From Paramuribaculum sp. (GTDB lineage Bacteria; Bacteroidota; Bacteroidia; Bacteroidales; Muribaculaceae), in the NCBI GenBank assembly GCA_029051965.1, contig JAIDJZ010000431.1, positions 1 to 20,963 on the forward strand: a stretch of DNA of 20,963 nt, read 5' to 3'. A program made the position numbers and the translations under genes. Below are positions 6,954 to 14,108 of this stretch, in pieces (positions within the stretch are counted from its first letter, which is position 1; each line of letters opens with the position of its first letter). The notes under the pieces are model-generated. The model was not told the DNA's origin. It saw only the letters and a list, made by a program, of their open reading frames with translations, and did not search any database.

Positions 6954-7095
6954 CACTCTGTTTTGTGGCTCATCCTGTAAAGCTGTTAAAAATGATGCGC
7001 TTAGCAGTGATATGAGACTGAGATGGCGGCCACGAAGCGAGTCTGAAAAGAAATAAATATAAAGTTTAATAGAGCTAAGTAACAGAACAACAGCC

Positions 7096-7353
7096 ATGTC
7101 AAAGATTTGTCAAATTACAGGCAAGAAAGCAATGGGCGGCAACAATGTGAGCCACTCAAAGCGTCGTACGAAGCGCAAATTCAACGTAAACCTCTTCAAC
7201 AAGAAGTTCTATTGGGTTGAACAGGATATGTGGATCACGCTGACCATCTCGGCCAACGGACTTCGTACAATTAACAAAAACGGACTTGATGCAGCCATCA
7301 AAGAAGCCGTAAAGAAGGGTTATTTAACTGAAATCAAATACTTAGATTTATAA
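7096..7353 (+). CDS. rpmB: 50S ribosomal protein L28 (bL28)
   Basis: This 85-residue basic protein begins [21 protein letters not shown], the standard L28 start with the TGKK and GNNVSHS(K/N)RRTKR motifs, and ends in the usual [13 protein letters not shown] region. It is a structural protein of the large ribosomal subunit. It is first in a three-gene operon with rpmG 4 bp downstream and a DUF4295 gene after that, an order typical of Bacteroidota. The length is normal. Confidence 0.98.
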   Translation: MSKICQITGKKAMGGNNVSHSKRRTKRKFNVNLFNKKFYWVEQDMWITLTISANGLRTINKNGLDAAIKEAVKKGYLTEIKYLDL

Positions 7354-7357
7354 GAAG

Positions 7358-7546
7358 ATGGCAAAGAAAGCTAAAGGTAATCGCGTGCAGGTTATTCTTG
7401 AGTGCACCGAACACAAAGCAAGCGGAATGCCCGGAACTTCTCGCTATATCACTACCAAGAACCGCAAGAACACAACCGAGCGTCTCGAACTTAAGAAATA
7501 CAATCCGATTCTCAAGAAAGTAACCGTTCACAAAGAAATTAAATAA
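7358..7546 (+). CDS. rpmG: 50S ribosomal protein L33 (bL33)
   Basis: This 62-residue protein begins [20 protein letters not shown] and contains the L33 motifs [17 protein letters not shown] and RLELKKYNP. It has only one cysteine (C16), so it is the zinc-free form of L33. It lies 4 bp after rpmB and 14 bp before the DUF4295 gene in the same operon. Confidence 0.98.
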   Translation: MAKKAKGNRVQVILECTEHKASGMPGTSRYITTKNRKNTTERLELKKYNPILKKVTVHKEIK

Positions 7547-7560
7547 TAATCCTCTGAGAT

Positions 7561-7710
7561 ATGGCAAAGAAAACCGTCGCATCGCTTCAGAAGGGTGAAG
7601 GCCGCACCTACAGCAAGGTTATCAAAGTGGTTAAATCGCCCAAAACCGGTGCTTATACATTCCAGGAACAAATGGTGCCCAATGACGCCGTTAAAGATAT
7701 TCTGAAATAA
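7561..7710 (+). CDS. DUF4295 small ribosome-associated protein
   Basis: This is a 49-residue basic protein that starts MAKKTVASLQKGEGRTYSKV and ends DAVKDILK. It matches DUF4295, a short family found in Bacteroidota directly after rpmB and rpmG. From memory, a Flavobacterium ribosome structure assigned this family as a large-subunit protein called bL38; I cannot verify that here. Its charge, size and operon position fit a ribosomal protein. In many relatives ftsY follows, but here a terminator hairpin and an unrelated secreted-protein gene follow. Confidence 0.93.
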   Translation: MAKKTVASLQKGEGRTYSKVIKVVKSPKTGAYTFQEQMVPNDAVKDILK

Positions 7711-7747
7711 TATCCTCCTACCTCGAAATTTACTCTATAACCATAAC

Positions 7748-7786
7748 GAGAGCGCGTAGAAAGAGATTTTCTTTTTGCGCGCTCTC
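7748..7786 (+). terminator. Terminator hairpin of the ribosomal operon
   Basis: GAGAGCGCG (7748-7756) and CGCGCTCTC (7778-7786) form a perfect 9-bp stem around a 21-nt A/T-rich loop, 38 nt after the DUF4295 stop. A short inner stem (AGAAA/TTTCT) can form within the loop. No long T-run follows, so the efficiency is uncertain. Confidence 0.65.
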
Positions 7787-7881
7787 CGTATCTAAGAGAG
7801 AGGTTTTGATTTAAACCGCGACAATAAAAAGAATGAATGGTGTAAACTTCAAAATACACTCTCTAAAATAATCGCAGAGAA

Positions 7882-7914
7882 TTAGTATATATCCGTCAGA
7901 ATTTGTTAGCTTTG
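7882..7914 (+). promoter_or_regulatory. Probable promoter of the secreted hypothetical gene
   Basis: TAGCTTTG (7907-7914) matches the Bacteroidota -7 box. TTAG (7882-7885), one base from TTTG, lies 21 bp upstream. Transcription would start near 7921, about 93 nt before the ATG at 8014. Confidence 0.55.
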
Positions 7915-7920
7915 CAGTAT

Positions 7921-7984
7921 TTCCGTCTGGGTGATAACGATAAAGCCGGAAGAGCATCAGTCTTCTTTCGGGATGATGCCGGAA
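7921..7984 (+). promoter_or_regulatory. Structured 5' leader of the secreted hypothetical gene
   Basis: The leader holds a 6-bp stem, GCATCA (7954-7959) with TGATGC (7974-7979). The 5' segment TTCCG (7921-7925) can pair with either of two CGGAA copies (7947-7951 or 7980-7984); these copies belong to a GCCGGAA direct repeat. It matches no riboswitch class that I can recognise. A regulatory role is an inference. Confidence 0.3.
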
Positions 7985-8013
7985 ATTAGTAACACTTTTT
8001 TAATACATAAGCC

Positions 8014-8550
8014 ATGAAAAGAATCCTTCTTGTTCTATCCGTAGTTTTGTTTGCAATCTTCGCTGTTTCGGCTCAGAGAGCCTCGGCAAAGAGATCTTCA
8101 AATGGAAAAGTCTTCACAGAAACAGGAGTTAAACCGCTGACGCAATATGCGCTTGTTCAGGTCTTCGACGACGGTCTGGGCGTGGGGTTCAGAAGTAATA
8201 TGGGAGCGTTGCTGAAGTCTATCGGATTTAAAGTGATGACCTACAGACGTCCGGCGCATCTTGATGAGATGGACGCGGCCTTACGTCTTAAGGCTACTCG
8301 CCGCGGAAGCGGAGGACTCACCGTTGTCGAGTTCTATGACGGAGAAGACCGGACCTGCACCATTGATTTTGCAAATAAGGGCGAAGCCGATAACTTCGTC
8401 AAGTCAATGCAGCTTTCCGGCTACAGACTGGAGAACGGCATCTATTCCCATCCCTCTAACGACGACGGACCCGGCCGAATCTACGTGAGAGTAACCGGCA
8501 AGAAAGTCAAAATAATGTGCCCTTTCGAAATGTTGCCGTATAATTTCTGA
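8014..8550 (+). CDS. Secreted protein of unknown function
   Basis: This is a 178-residue protein that I do not recognise. Residues 1-20 are a clear Sec signal peptide (K/R start, hydrophobic core, ending AVSA before Q21), leaving a mature domain of about 158 residues with no lipobox and no further membrane segment. It is rich in basic residues near the mature N-terminus. The rest alternates short beta-like and helical stretches, with an FFDDG/VEFYDGED-like pattern and two cysteines (in RTCTIDF and KIMCPFE) that could form a disulfide in the periplasm. It has its own promoter and leader and is followed 175 bp later by the secreted M16 peptidase on the same strand. The two probably have separate promoters, so a functional link is unproven. 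Confidence 0.8.
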   Translation: MKRILLVLSVVLFAIFAVSAQRASAKRSSNGKVFTETGVKPLTQYALVQVFDDGLGVGFRSNMGALLKSIGFKVMTYRRPAHLDEMDAALRLKATRRGSGGLTVVEFYDGEDRTCTIDFANKGEADNFVKSMQLSGYRLENGIYSHPSNDDGPGRIYVRVTGKKVKIMCPFEMLPYNF

Positions 8551-8637
8551 GATCGTCTCTGTCTGGTGAAATAAAGTTTTTGGCCGTGCTTTGTGCTGAG
8601 TTTAAATAAAATTCAGTGCATTGTGAAACTTTTTTGT

Positions 8638-8645
8638 TAAATTTG
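8638..8645 (+). promoter_or_regulatory. Probable -7 box of the M16 peptidase promoter
   Basis: TAAATTTG followed by C matches the TAnnTTTG consensus, 80 bp before the ATG at 8726. The -33 element is unclear: a TTG at 8621 is closer than the usual spacing. Confidence 0.45.
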
Positions 8646-8725
8646 CGTCCAATGTAGAAAATGGATGTAAATTCTCACGCTTTTTGAAATATCACTAATT
8701 ATAAAATCATATTAAATCAATCAAA

Positions 8726-11563
8726 ATGAAGAAATTCGCAAGATTTTTTTCGCTCCTGCTGGTGGTGCTGATGCTTGCGCCTGCGATGGCCACGGCTCAG
8801 CAGATGCCTCAGATTCCACCGATGGGAGTTGACCCGGAAGTGCGTATCGGCACGCTTCCGAACGGGCTGACTTACTACATCCGTCACAATGACTATCCCA
8901 AGGGACAGGCCGAATTCTATATCGCTCAGAAAGTGGGCTCAATTCTCGAAGAAGACGACCAGCGCGGTCTGGCCCACTTCCTCGAACACATGTGCTTCAA
9001 CGGCACTACTCACTTCCCCGGCAACTCACTGGTCAAGTATCTCGAGTCGATCGGTGTGAAATTCGGCGCCCATCTCAATGCCTACACCGCTGTAGACCAG
9101 ACGGTCTATAACATCTCCAAAGTGCCTACAGCCCGAGAAGGTTCGCAGGACTCCTGTCTGCTCATTCTCCATGACTGGGCCAACGACCTGCTGCTCGAAC
9201 CGGCGGAAATCGATGCCGAGCGAGCAGTCATCCATGAAGAATGGCGTAGCCGCACAGACGGTCAGAGCCGTATTCTCGAGCAGCTGCTTCCCCGGATCTA
9301 CCCCAACAGCAAGTATGGTTACCGCATGCCGATCGGAACGATGGAAGTTGTCGACAACTTCCCCCATAAGGCGCTTCGCGATTACTATGAGAAATGGTAT
9401 CGTCCCGACCAGCAGGGCATAATCGTGGTCGGCGACATCGATGTCGACCGTATCGAAGGCAAGATCAAGGAGATGTTCTCGGACATCGAAATGCCTGTCG
9501 AAGTGGCCGAACGCGTCTATCTCCCCGTAGATGACACCAAAGGCACAATCTATGCTATCGGCCACGACAAAGAGCAGACCCGTTCGCTTGCCCAGCTGAT
9601 GATCAAGAGTGACGTCATGCCGCGCGAGCAAAAAGGAACAATGCTCTATTACGTTGAGGACTATATTCAGGAGATGATCTCCAATATGCTCAACACCCGT
9701 CTGAACGACATCTCGTCGAAACCCAATGCTCCTTTTGCCGGATCAGGAGTCTATTTCGGTAATTTCTTCCTCGCCAAGACCAAGGATGCGATGACTCTTG
9801 CTGTTCTCGCAAAGGATTCCGCCGAACTTCCTTCTGGAATGGCTGCTGCCTATCGCGAACTGCTTCGCGCTGCGCAGAGCGGATTCACTGTGACTGAGTT
9901 CGAGCGTACGAAAGCCGAATATCTCTCTCGCGCTGAAACAGTCTACAACAACCGCAATAAACGCGAAAACGCATCATTCGTGTCATCGTATGTCAACAAC
10001 TTCCTCGACAACACCCCCATTCCAACGGCCGAAGAAAGCTACGAGACAAAAAAACAAATAGTGGCAATGATTCCCCTCGAAGCAATCAATGCCACTATAA
10101 AGGAGATGGTTACACCTGACAACCGCGTGCTGCTCGCGTTCCTTCCCGATGCTGCCGACGGAGTTTATCCGACCGAAAAGGATTTTGCCGACGCTCTTGC
10201 TTCTGTCGATGGCGAGACAATTGAACCCTACAAGGAAGAGGTGAAGGCCGAACCGCTCATTCCCAATCTTCCGAAACCCGGCAAAATCAAAAAAGAGACA
10301 ACTCTTTCGCAGTGGGATGCTACGGAATGGACTCTCAGCAACGGTGTGAAAGTGATCGTCAAACCGACCAAGTTCAAAGACAATGAGATCTTCTTCTCGG
10401 CAATTGCCGTCAACGGAACCGCTGCCGACAAGAAAGTTTCTGTCCCGAACATCAAATTCCTTCCCTATGCTCTGGGACAGTTCGGTCTAGGCTCATACTC
10501 CAACTCTGATCTTCAGAAGTATCTTTCAGGCAAGCAGGCAATGCTCAATTTAGGTATGAGCAGCTACAGCCGCACGGTTTCCGGCTATTCTACGCCCAAG
10601 GATCTGCCCACTCTGATGGAACTCATCTACATGGGATTCACCAATGTGAATTTCACTCCCGAAGAGTTTGAAGCGCTTCAGAGCACATTTGCCGGCTCTC
10701 TCAAACACCAGGAAAAAGACCCGCAGTTCATTTTCCAGACCAAGCTCTACGAATCGCTCTTCCCCAATAACCCCCGTCTGCGTGCGATCACAGCCGAGGA
10801 TGTCACCGCCGCTGACCGTGCAGGCATTGTCGAACTCGTGGGCAACATGACTGCCAACGCTGCCGAATACACCTTTGTGTTCATCGGCAACGTCGATCCC
10901 GCAACTCTTCGTCCTCTCGTCGAACAGTATATCGCCACTCTTCCTGCCGATGCTAAGAAAGCTCGCAAGAAAGTGCAGGGCTACGACAAGAACTATGAAC
11001 AGGTTTCCGGAACAGGTGTCGACACTTACACTACCAAGATGGAAAATCCGCAGACCTGGTGCTACATCACTGCTTTCGGCAGCGAGCCTTACACATCCAA
11101 AAACGCTCAGCTCAGCGCTATCGCCGGACAGATCCTTTCGACTCGACTCGTAGAGATCGTCCGTGAGAAGGAAGGTGCTGTTTATTCGATTTCGGCTTCC
11201 GGTTCGATGGACCGCATAGCACCCCAGAATGTAGAGATCGTCAGCGCATTCCCGATGAAGCCGGAGAAAAAAGCTGCGGTTCTTGAGATCATCAAGGGGC
11301 AGATCGACGACCTCGCAAACAATGTCAGCCAGGCCGAACTCGACAAGCAGAAAGAGTACTATGTCAAGAGCTTCAACGAACGTCGCGAACGCAACAACGG
11401 ATGGCTCGGTGGCATCAACGGCTGGTTGCTCAATGGTGTCGACACATTCAACGGTGACATCGAAACCCTTAACGCAATCACAGTCGATGACGTGAAGAAC
11501 TTCATGAAAGTGCTCAACAAGCAGGGCAACTATCGCGTTGTCATTCTCGATCCGGAGCAGTAA
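8726..11563 (+). CDS. Secreted M16-family zinc peptidase (PqqL-like)
   Basis: This 945-residue two-repeat M16 (insulinase/pitrilysin) metallopeptidase is exported by a signal peptide (1-25, ending ATAQ). The inverted zinc motif is intact: H84-F-L-E87-H88, with the third ligand E165 exactly 76 residues after H88 (HxxEH-x76-E). The N-terminal half is therefore catalytic. A second M16 unit starts near residue 530 (TEWTLSNGVKVIVKP) and lacks HxxEH, as is normal for the family. It retains the substrate-side R-x-V-E-I-V-R-E-K-E-G-A-V-Y-S segment. The length fits PqqL-type periplasmic proteins of about 930 residues, which degrade peptides or small proteins enclosed in a chamber. The substrate is unknown. 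It is monocistronic, with its own -7 box and a strong terminator. Confidence 0.94.
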   Translation: MKKFARFFSLLLVVLMLAPAMATAQQMPQIPPMGVDPEVRIGTLPNGLTYYIRHNDYPKGQAEFYIAQKVGSILEEDDQRGLAHFLEHMCFNGTTHFPGNSLVKYLESIGVKFGAHLNAYTAVDQTVYNISKVPTAREGSQDSCLLILHDWANDLLLEPAEIDAERAVIHEEWRSRTDGQSRILEQLLPRIYPNSKYGYRMPIGTMEVVDNFPHKALRDYYEKWYRPDQQGIIVVGDIDVDRIEGKIKEMFSDIEMPVEVAERVYLPVDDTKGTIYAIGHDKEQTRSLAQLMIKSDVMPREQKGTMLYYVEDYIQEMISNMLNTRLNDISSKPNAPFAGSGVYFGNFFLAKTKDAMTLAVLAKDSAELPSGMAAAYRELLRAAQSGFTVTEFERTKAEYLSRAETVYNNRNKRENASFVSSYVNNFLDNTPIPTAEESYETKKQIVAMIPLEAINATIKEMVTPDNRVLLAFLPDAADGVYPTEKDFADALASVDGETIEPYKEEVKAEPLIPNLPKPGKIKKETTLSQWDATEWTLSNGVKVIVKPTKFKDNEIFFSAIAVNGTAADKKVSVPNIKFLPYALGQFGLGSYSNSDLQKYLSGKQAMLNLGMSSYSRTVSGYSTPKDLPTLMELIYMGFTNVNFTPEEFEALQSTFAGSLKHQEKDPQFIFQTKLYESLFPNNPRLRAITAEDVTAADRAGIVELVGNMTANAAEYTFVFIGNVDPATLRPLVEQYIATLPADAKKARKKVQGYDKNYEQVSGTGVDTYTTKMENPQTWCYITAFGSEPYTSKNAQLSAIAGQILSTRLVEIVREKEGAVYSISASGSMDRIAPQNVEIVSAFPMKPEKKAAVLEIIKGQIDDLANNVSQAELDKQKEYYVKSFNERRERNNGWLGGINGWLLNGVDTFNGDIETLNAITVDDVKNFMKVLNKQGNYRVVILDPEQ

Positions 11564-11590
11564 TCTTTTGATACTCCGATAGAATCAGGG

Positions 11591-11623
11591 CGCTGTGTCA
11601 AAATTCTGAATTTTGACACAGCG
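11591..11623. terminator. Strong terminator after the M16 peptidase gene
   Basis: CGCTGTGTCAAAATTC (11591-11606) and GAATTTTGACACAGCG (11608-11623) are perfect 16-bp inverted copies separated by one base, so the real loop uses the central A/T pairs. TCTGTTATTTTC follows on the plus strand. It lies 27 nt after the M16 stop. Because it is symmetric, it may also stop transcripts arriving from tamL on the minus strand. Confidence 0.85.
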
Positions 11624-11804
11624 TCTGTTATTTTCTGCCGGATGGCGAGGGTGCTGTCAGAATGGTTCAGCCGGTAGAAGCATGAGGGTGAGGGTGATGG
11701 GAGTTGACTGTCGTCAATGACCGAACCTGAATCCCTCAGGCGACGACCCGGATGAGCCGTTATGACACACCCTCCCTTTTTATGTCCTTTCTGGAGCGCT
11801 CCTG

Positions 11805-14108
11805 TCAGAATGGGTAGCCGATGGCAAGGTGGAATGCGAGCCCGTCTTTGAAGCGGGGGATATTGTAGTAGCCCGATTTGCCTGTGGCATAGGGGGCGTG
11901 GATTCCGATTCCGAGGTCTCCGCGGACAACGAGCATTCCGATGTCGAGCCGCAGTCCGACGCCGGTTCCGGTCGCGAGATCGCGGAAAAAAGTCGATCCT
12001 TTCAGCAGACCTCCCGGACGGTCCGGGTCGCTTTTAAGCAGCCAGACATTTCCGGAGTCAAAAAAGACAGCTCCGTGGAGCGGGCCTATGATCGGGAAGC
12101 GGTATTCGACATTGAATTCGAATTTGAAGGTTCCTGCCTGGTCGAAATAGCCGTTGATCTGATTGGCTGGCACCCGGTAGGAGCCGGGACCGATTGAGCG
12201 TACGGTGAAAGCGCGCACCGAGTTTGCGCCTCCGCAGTAGAACTGCTCGGCATATGGAACAACGGATGAGTTGCCGTAGGCATGGGCCGCACCGACAGCC
12301 ACACGGCTGACGAGCCAGTGGTCGCCGTGGCCGAGACGGCGGTTGTAGACGAGCTGTGTCGTGCCTTTGATGAACTGGGAGAAGGGAGTGCCGAACAGCT
12401 CTTTTTCCCCTTTTTTGCCGCACAGCTCATAGATGCCCCAGAAGATATTGCCGGCTTCGATGACCGAGAATTGCCAGTTGAGCTGGTTGTTGGCGTCGAA
12501 GTCGCGGTCATAGACATAGCTGAATGCCATCTGGGGAATGAACTGCGAGCGGAAACTTTCGGCAATGGCGCGGTTGGCGTTCATGATCGAGTCGAACTCC
12601 GTCGTTGTCCTCATCAGTTTGGTGTAGGTCAGCTTGAAGAGGGTCAGCGAGTTTGTCACATGGCGGTTGACGCGCCAGTCATAGACGATTCCGGTGTTGA
12701 ACTGGGCCATGTTGAAATAGTGGGGACGGTTGAGCAGGTCGGCGCCGAGACTGATGCGTGTCCAGTTCAGTTCGCGGCGGCTGCGCGGAATGAAGCGTGG
12801 TGCAAGCAGCCGCGGGAAAGCGAGGGTCGATGATAGTCCGACCTCATAGGAGTTGAAGATTGAATTGCGTCCGTGGCCGGTCTGCCATTCGTAGGACCCG
12901 TGGAGATCAACGCTAAGCTGTTCGGCGCCTCCGAAGAGGTTTTTGTTGGTCAGACGAAGGTCTACACCCGGGCCGAGATATGAGTTGGATTTCGACGTCA
13001 CGTTGACTTCGGCCGAGGCTTCGAGCGGTTTGTCGAAAGTGCAGTCGATCTCGACATTGAGGATTCCTTTTTCAGTTGAGTCCGGGATGGCGTTGATCTC
13101 GATCGCATTGAAAATGCCGAGGCGCGAAAGGTAGGTCTGTGTCCGGTTCATGTCGGCAACAGAAAAGCGTTTTCCTTTGCGGAAGGTGATGCACGACGGG
13201 ATCAGACTGTCGCGCAGATGCATCGGCTGCATTTTCACGACCTCTCCGCGGCGGGTGTCGATGGTGTCGGGCGTTCCGCCCCCTTCGTTGCGGTGGATCG
13301 TTGTGACGATTCTGCCAGTGCGGTAGGAGTCGAGAGCGAATGAGGGTATGTTGTTGGCGATGTCGAGGCGCAGTGCTATCGCGCCGCTTCTGATCGTTGA
13401 GTCGGCGAGATATTCGATATATTCCGGGCGGAAGAAATAGTAGCCGCGGTTGCGCAGCGCGTTGGCAATGTTGATTCTCGCTGTCGAGAGCGAGTCGACG
13501 CAGTAGCGCGATCCTGCTTTCAGGTAGTGCTGGCGCATGGCGATCGAATCGATGGCATGGTAGAGCGCGCAGGTGTCGGGCAGCAGCTCGACGGTGTCGA
13601 TCGGGTAGGCTTCGCCGGGATCGACCTTATAGAGTATGCGGGCTTTTTTAGGGTTTTTCCCTTTGACAAGCTCATAGGAGGCGCGTCCGCGGAAATAGCC
13701 GTTGTTGTCGAGCATCTGGTCGATCATGTGGACCCGCACTTCGGGGCGTACGTCGGAGATCAGAACCGGCTCGGAAACGAGTTTTTCATAGAGCCAGTGG
13801 CGCAGGCCCTTTGGCGGATTCGGCCAGTTGTTGTAGACCCACAGGCCGAGCGGGAAAGGCCACCGGACGTAGGGGGAATAGAGAGCGTTGTTCGGTTTGA
13901 CGTTGACAACGTCGAAGATGTCGGACGTGAGCGATCCCGGAAGACGGACTGAATCGGCGACCTGATAGTCGATTTTCTTTACTCCGGTGTAGAGTATGTC
14001 GTCCGGACCGAGACGTCTGGTTGTCGAGCAGGATGATGCGACCGCTGTCAGGAAAAGGGCCAGCAGTCCATAGAGCATGTGTGTTCTATTTGATCGAGTC
14101 GGTTTCAT
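11805..14108 (-). CDS. TamL-type lipoprotein Omp85 outer-membrane protein
   Basis: This is a 767-residue BamA/TamA-superfamily barrel with a lipoprotein signal (1-26, ending V-A-S-S before C27); that combination is the Bacteroidota TamL variant of TamA. Residues about 35-370 form POTRA-like periplasmic domains (for example the YELVKGKNPKKARILYKVDPGEAY segment). Residues about 390-767 form the 16-strand barrel, ending FHLAIGYPF with a terminal Phe typical of the BAM recognition signal. The Omp85 lid-loop motif appears as GGANSVRAF (626-634) with R632; most Omp85 proteins have VRGF. The ATG at 14108 overlaps the tamB stop by 23 bp, which indicates translational coupling. An alternative ATG at 14078 would give a signal peptide without positive charges, so it is less likely. 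It probably works with TamB in outer-membrane assembly or lipid transport. Confidence 0.9.
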   Translation of the reverse strand: MKPTRSNRTHMLYGLLALFLTAVASSCSTTRRLGPDDILYTGVKKIDYQVADSVRLPGSLTSDIFDVVNVKPNNALYSPYVRWPFPLGLWVYNNWPNPPKGLRHWLYEKLVSEPVLISDVRPEVRVHMIDQMLDNNGYFRGRASYELVKGKNPKKARILYKVDPGEAYPIDTVELLPDTCALYHAIDSIAMRQHYLKAGSRYCVDSLSTARINIANALRNRGYYFFRPEYIEYLADSTIRSGAIALRLDIANNIPSFALDSYRTGRIVTTIHRNEGGGTPDTIDTRRGEVVKMQPMHLRDSLIPSCITFRKGKRFSVADMNRTQTYLSRLGIFNAIEINAIPDSTEKGILNVEIDCTFDKPLEASAEVNVTSKSNSYLGPGVDLRLTNKNLFGGAEQLSVDLHGSYEWQTGHGRNSIFNSYEVGLSSTLAFPRLLAPRFIPRSRRELNWTRISLGADLLNRPHYFNMAQFNTGIVYDWRVNRHVTNSLTLFKLTYTKLMRTTTEFDSIMNANRAIAESFRSQFIPQMAFSYVYDRDFDANNQLNWQFSVIEAGNIFWGIYELCGKKGEKELFGTPFSQFIKGTTQLVYNRRLGHGDHWLVSRVAVGAAHAYGNSSVVPYAEQFYCGGANSVRAFTVRSIGPGSYRVPANQINGYFDQAGTFKFEFNVEYRFPIIGPLHGAVFFDSGNVWLLKSDPDRPGGLLKGSTFFRDLATGTGVGLRLDIGMLVVRGDLGIGIHAPYATGKSGYYNIPRFKDGLAFHLAIGYPF

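Larger units (their letters stand above)
6613..7095. other. Divergent intergenic region nhaD / rpmB
   Basis: This is 483 bp between divergent genes. It holds the nhaD promoter (6740-6772) with its leader (about 6613-6733), the rpmB promoter (6922-6953) with its leader (about 6960-7095), and an A/T-rich middle (6780-6920). I found no credible protein gene, tRNA or known riboswitch. Short ORFs in it (6473-6742 minus, 6838-7056 plus) overlap promoters and carry no family features. Confidence 0.6.

Noticed and set aside
6935..7056. Short ORF beginning MKKLLLCTLFCGSSCK, like a lipoprotein signal
   Set aside because: It overlaps the rpmB promoter -7 box, starts before the likely transcription start, ends after about 40 residues in unrelated sequence and would not be transcribed in full. 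The resemblance is probably chance.
11640..11804. Possible small gene or RNA between the M16 terminator and tamL
   Set aside because: There is only a G-rich simple stretch, a TTGAC/GTCAA mini-hairpin and a GGAGCGCTCC palindrome. No promoter, start codon with coding sequence or known RNA fold was found.
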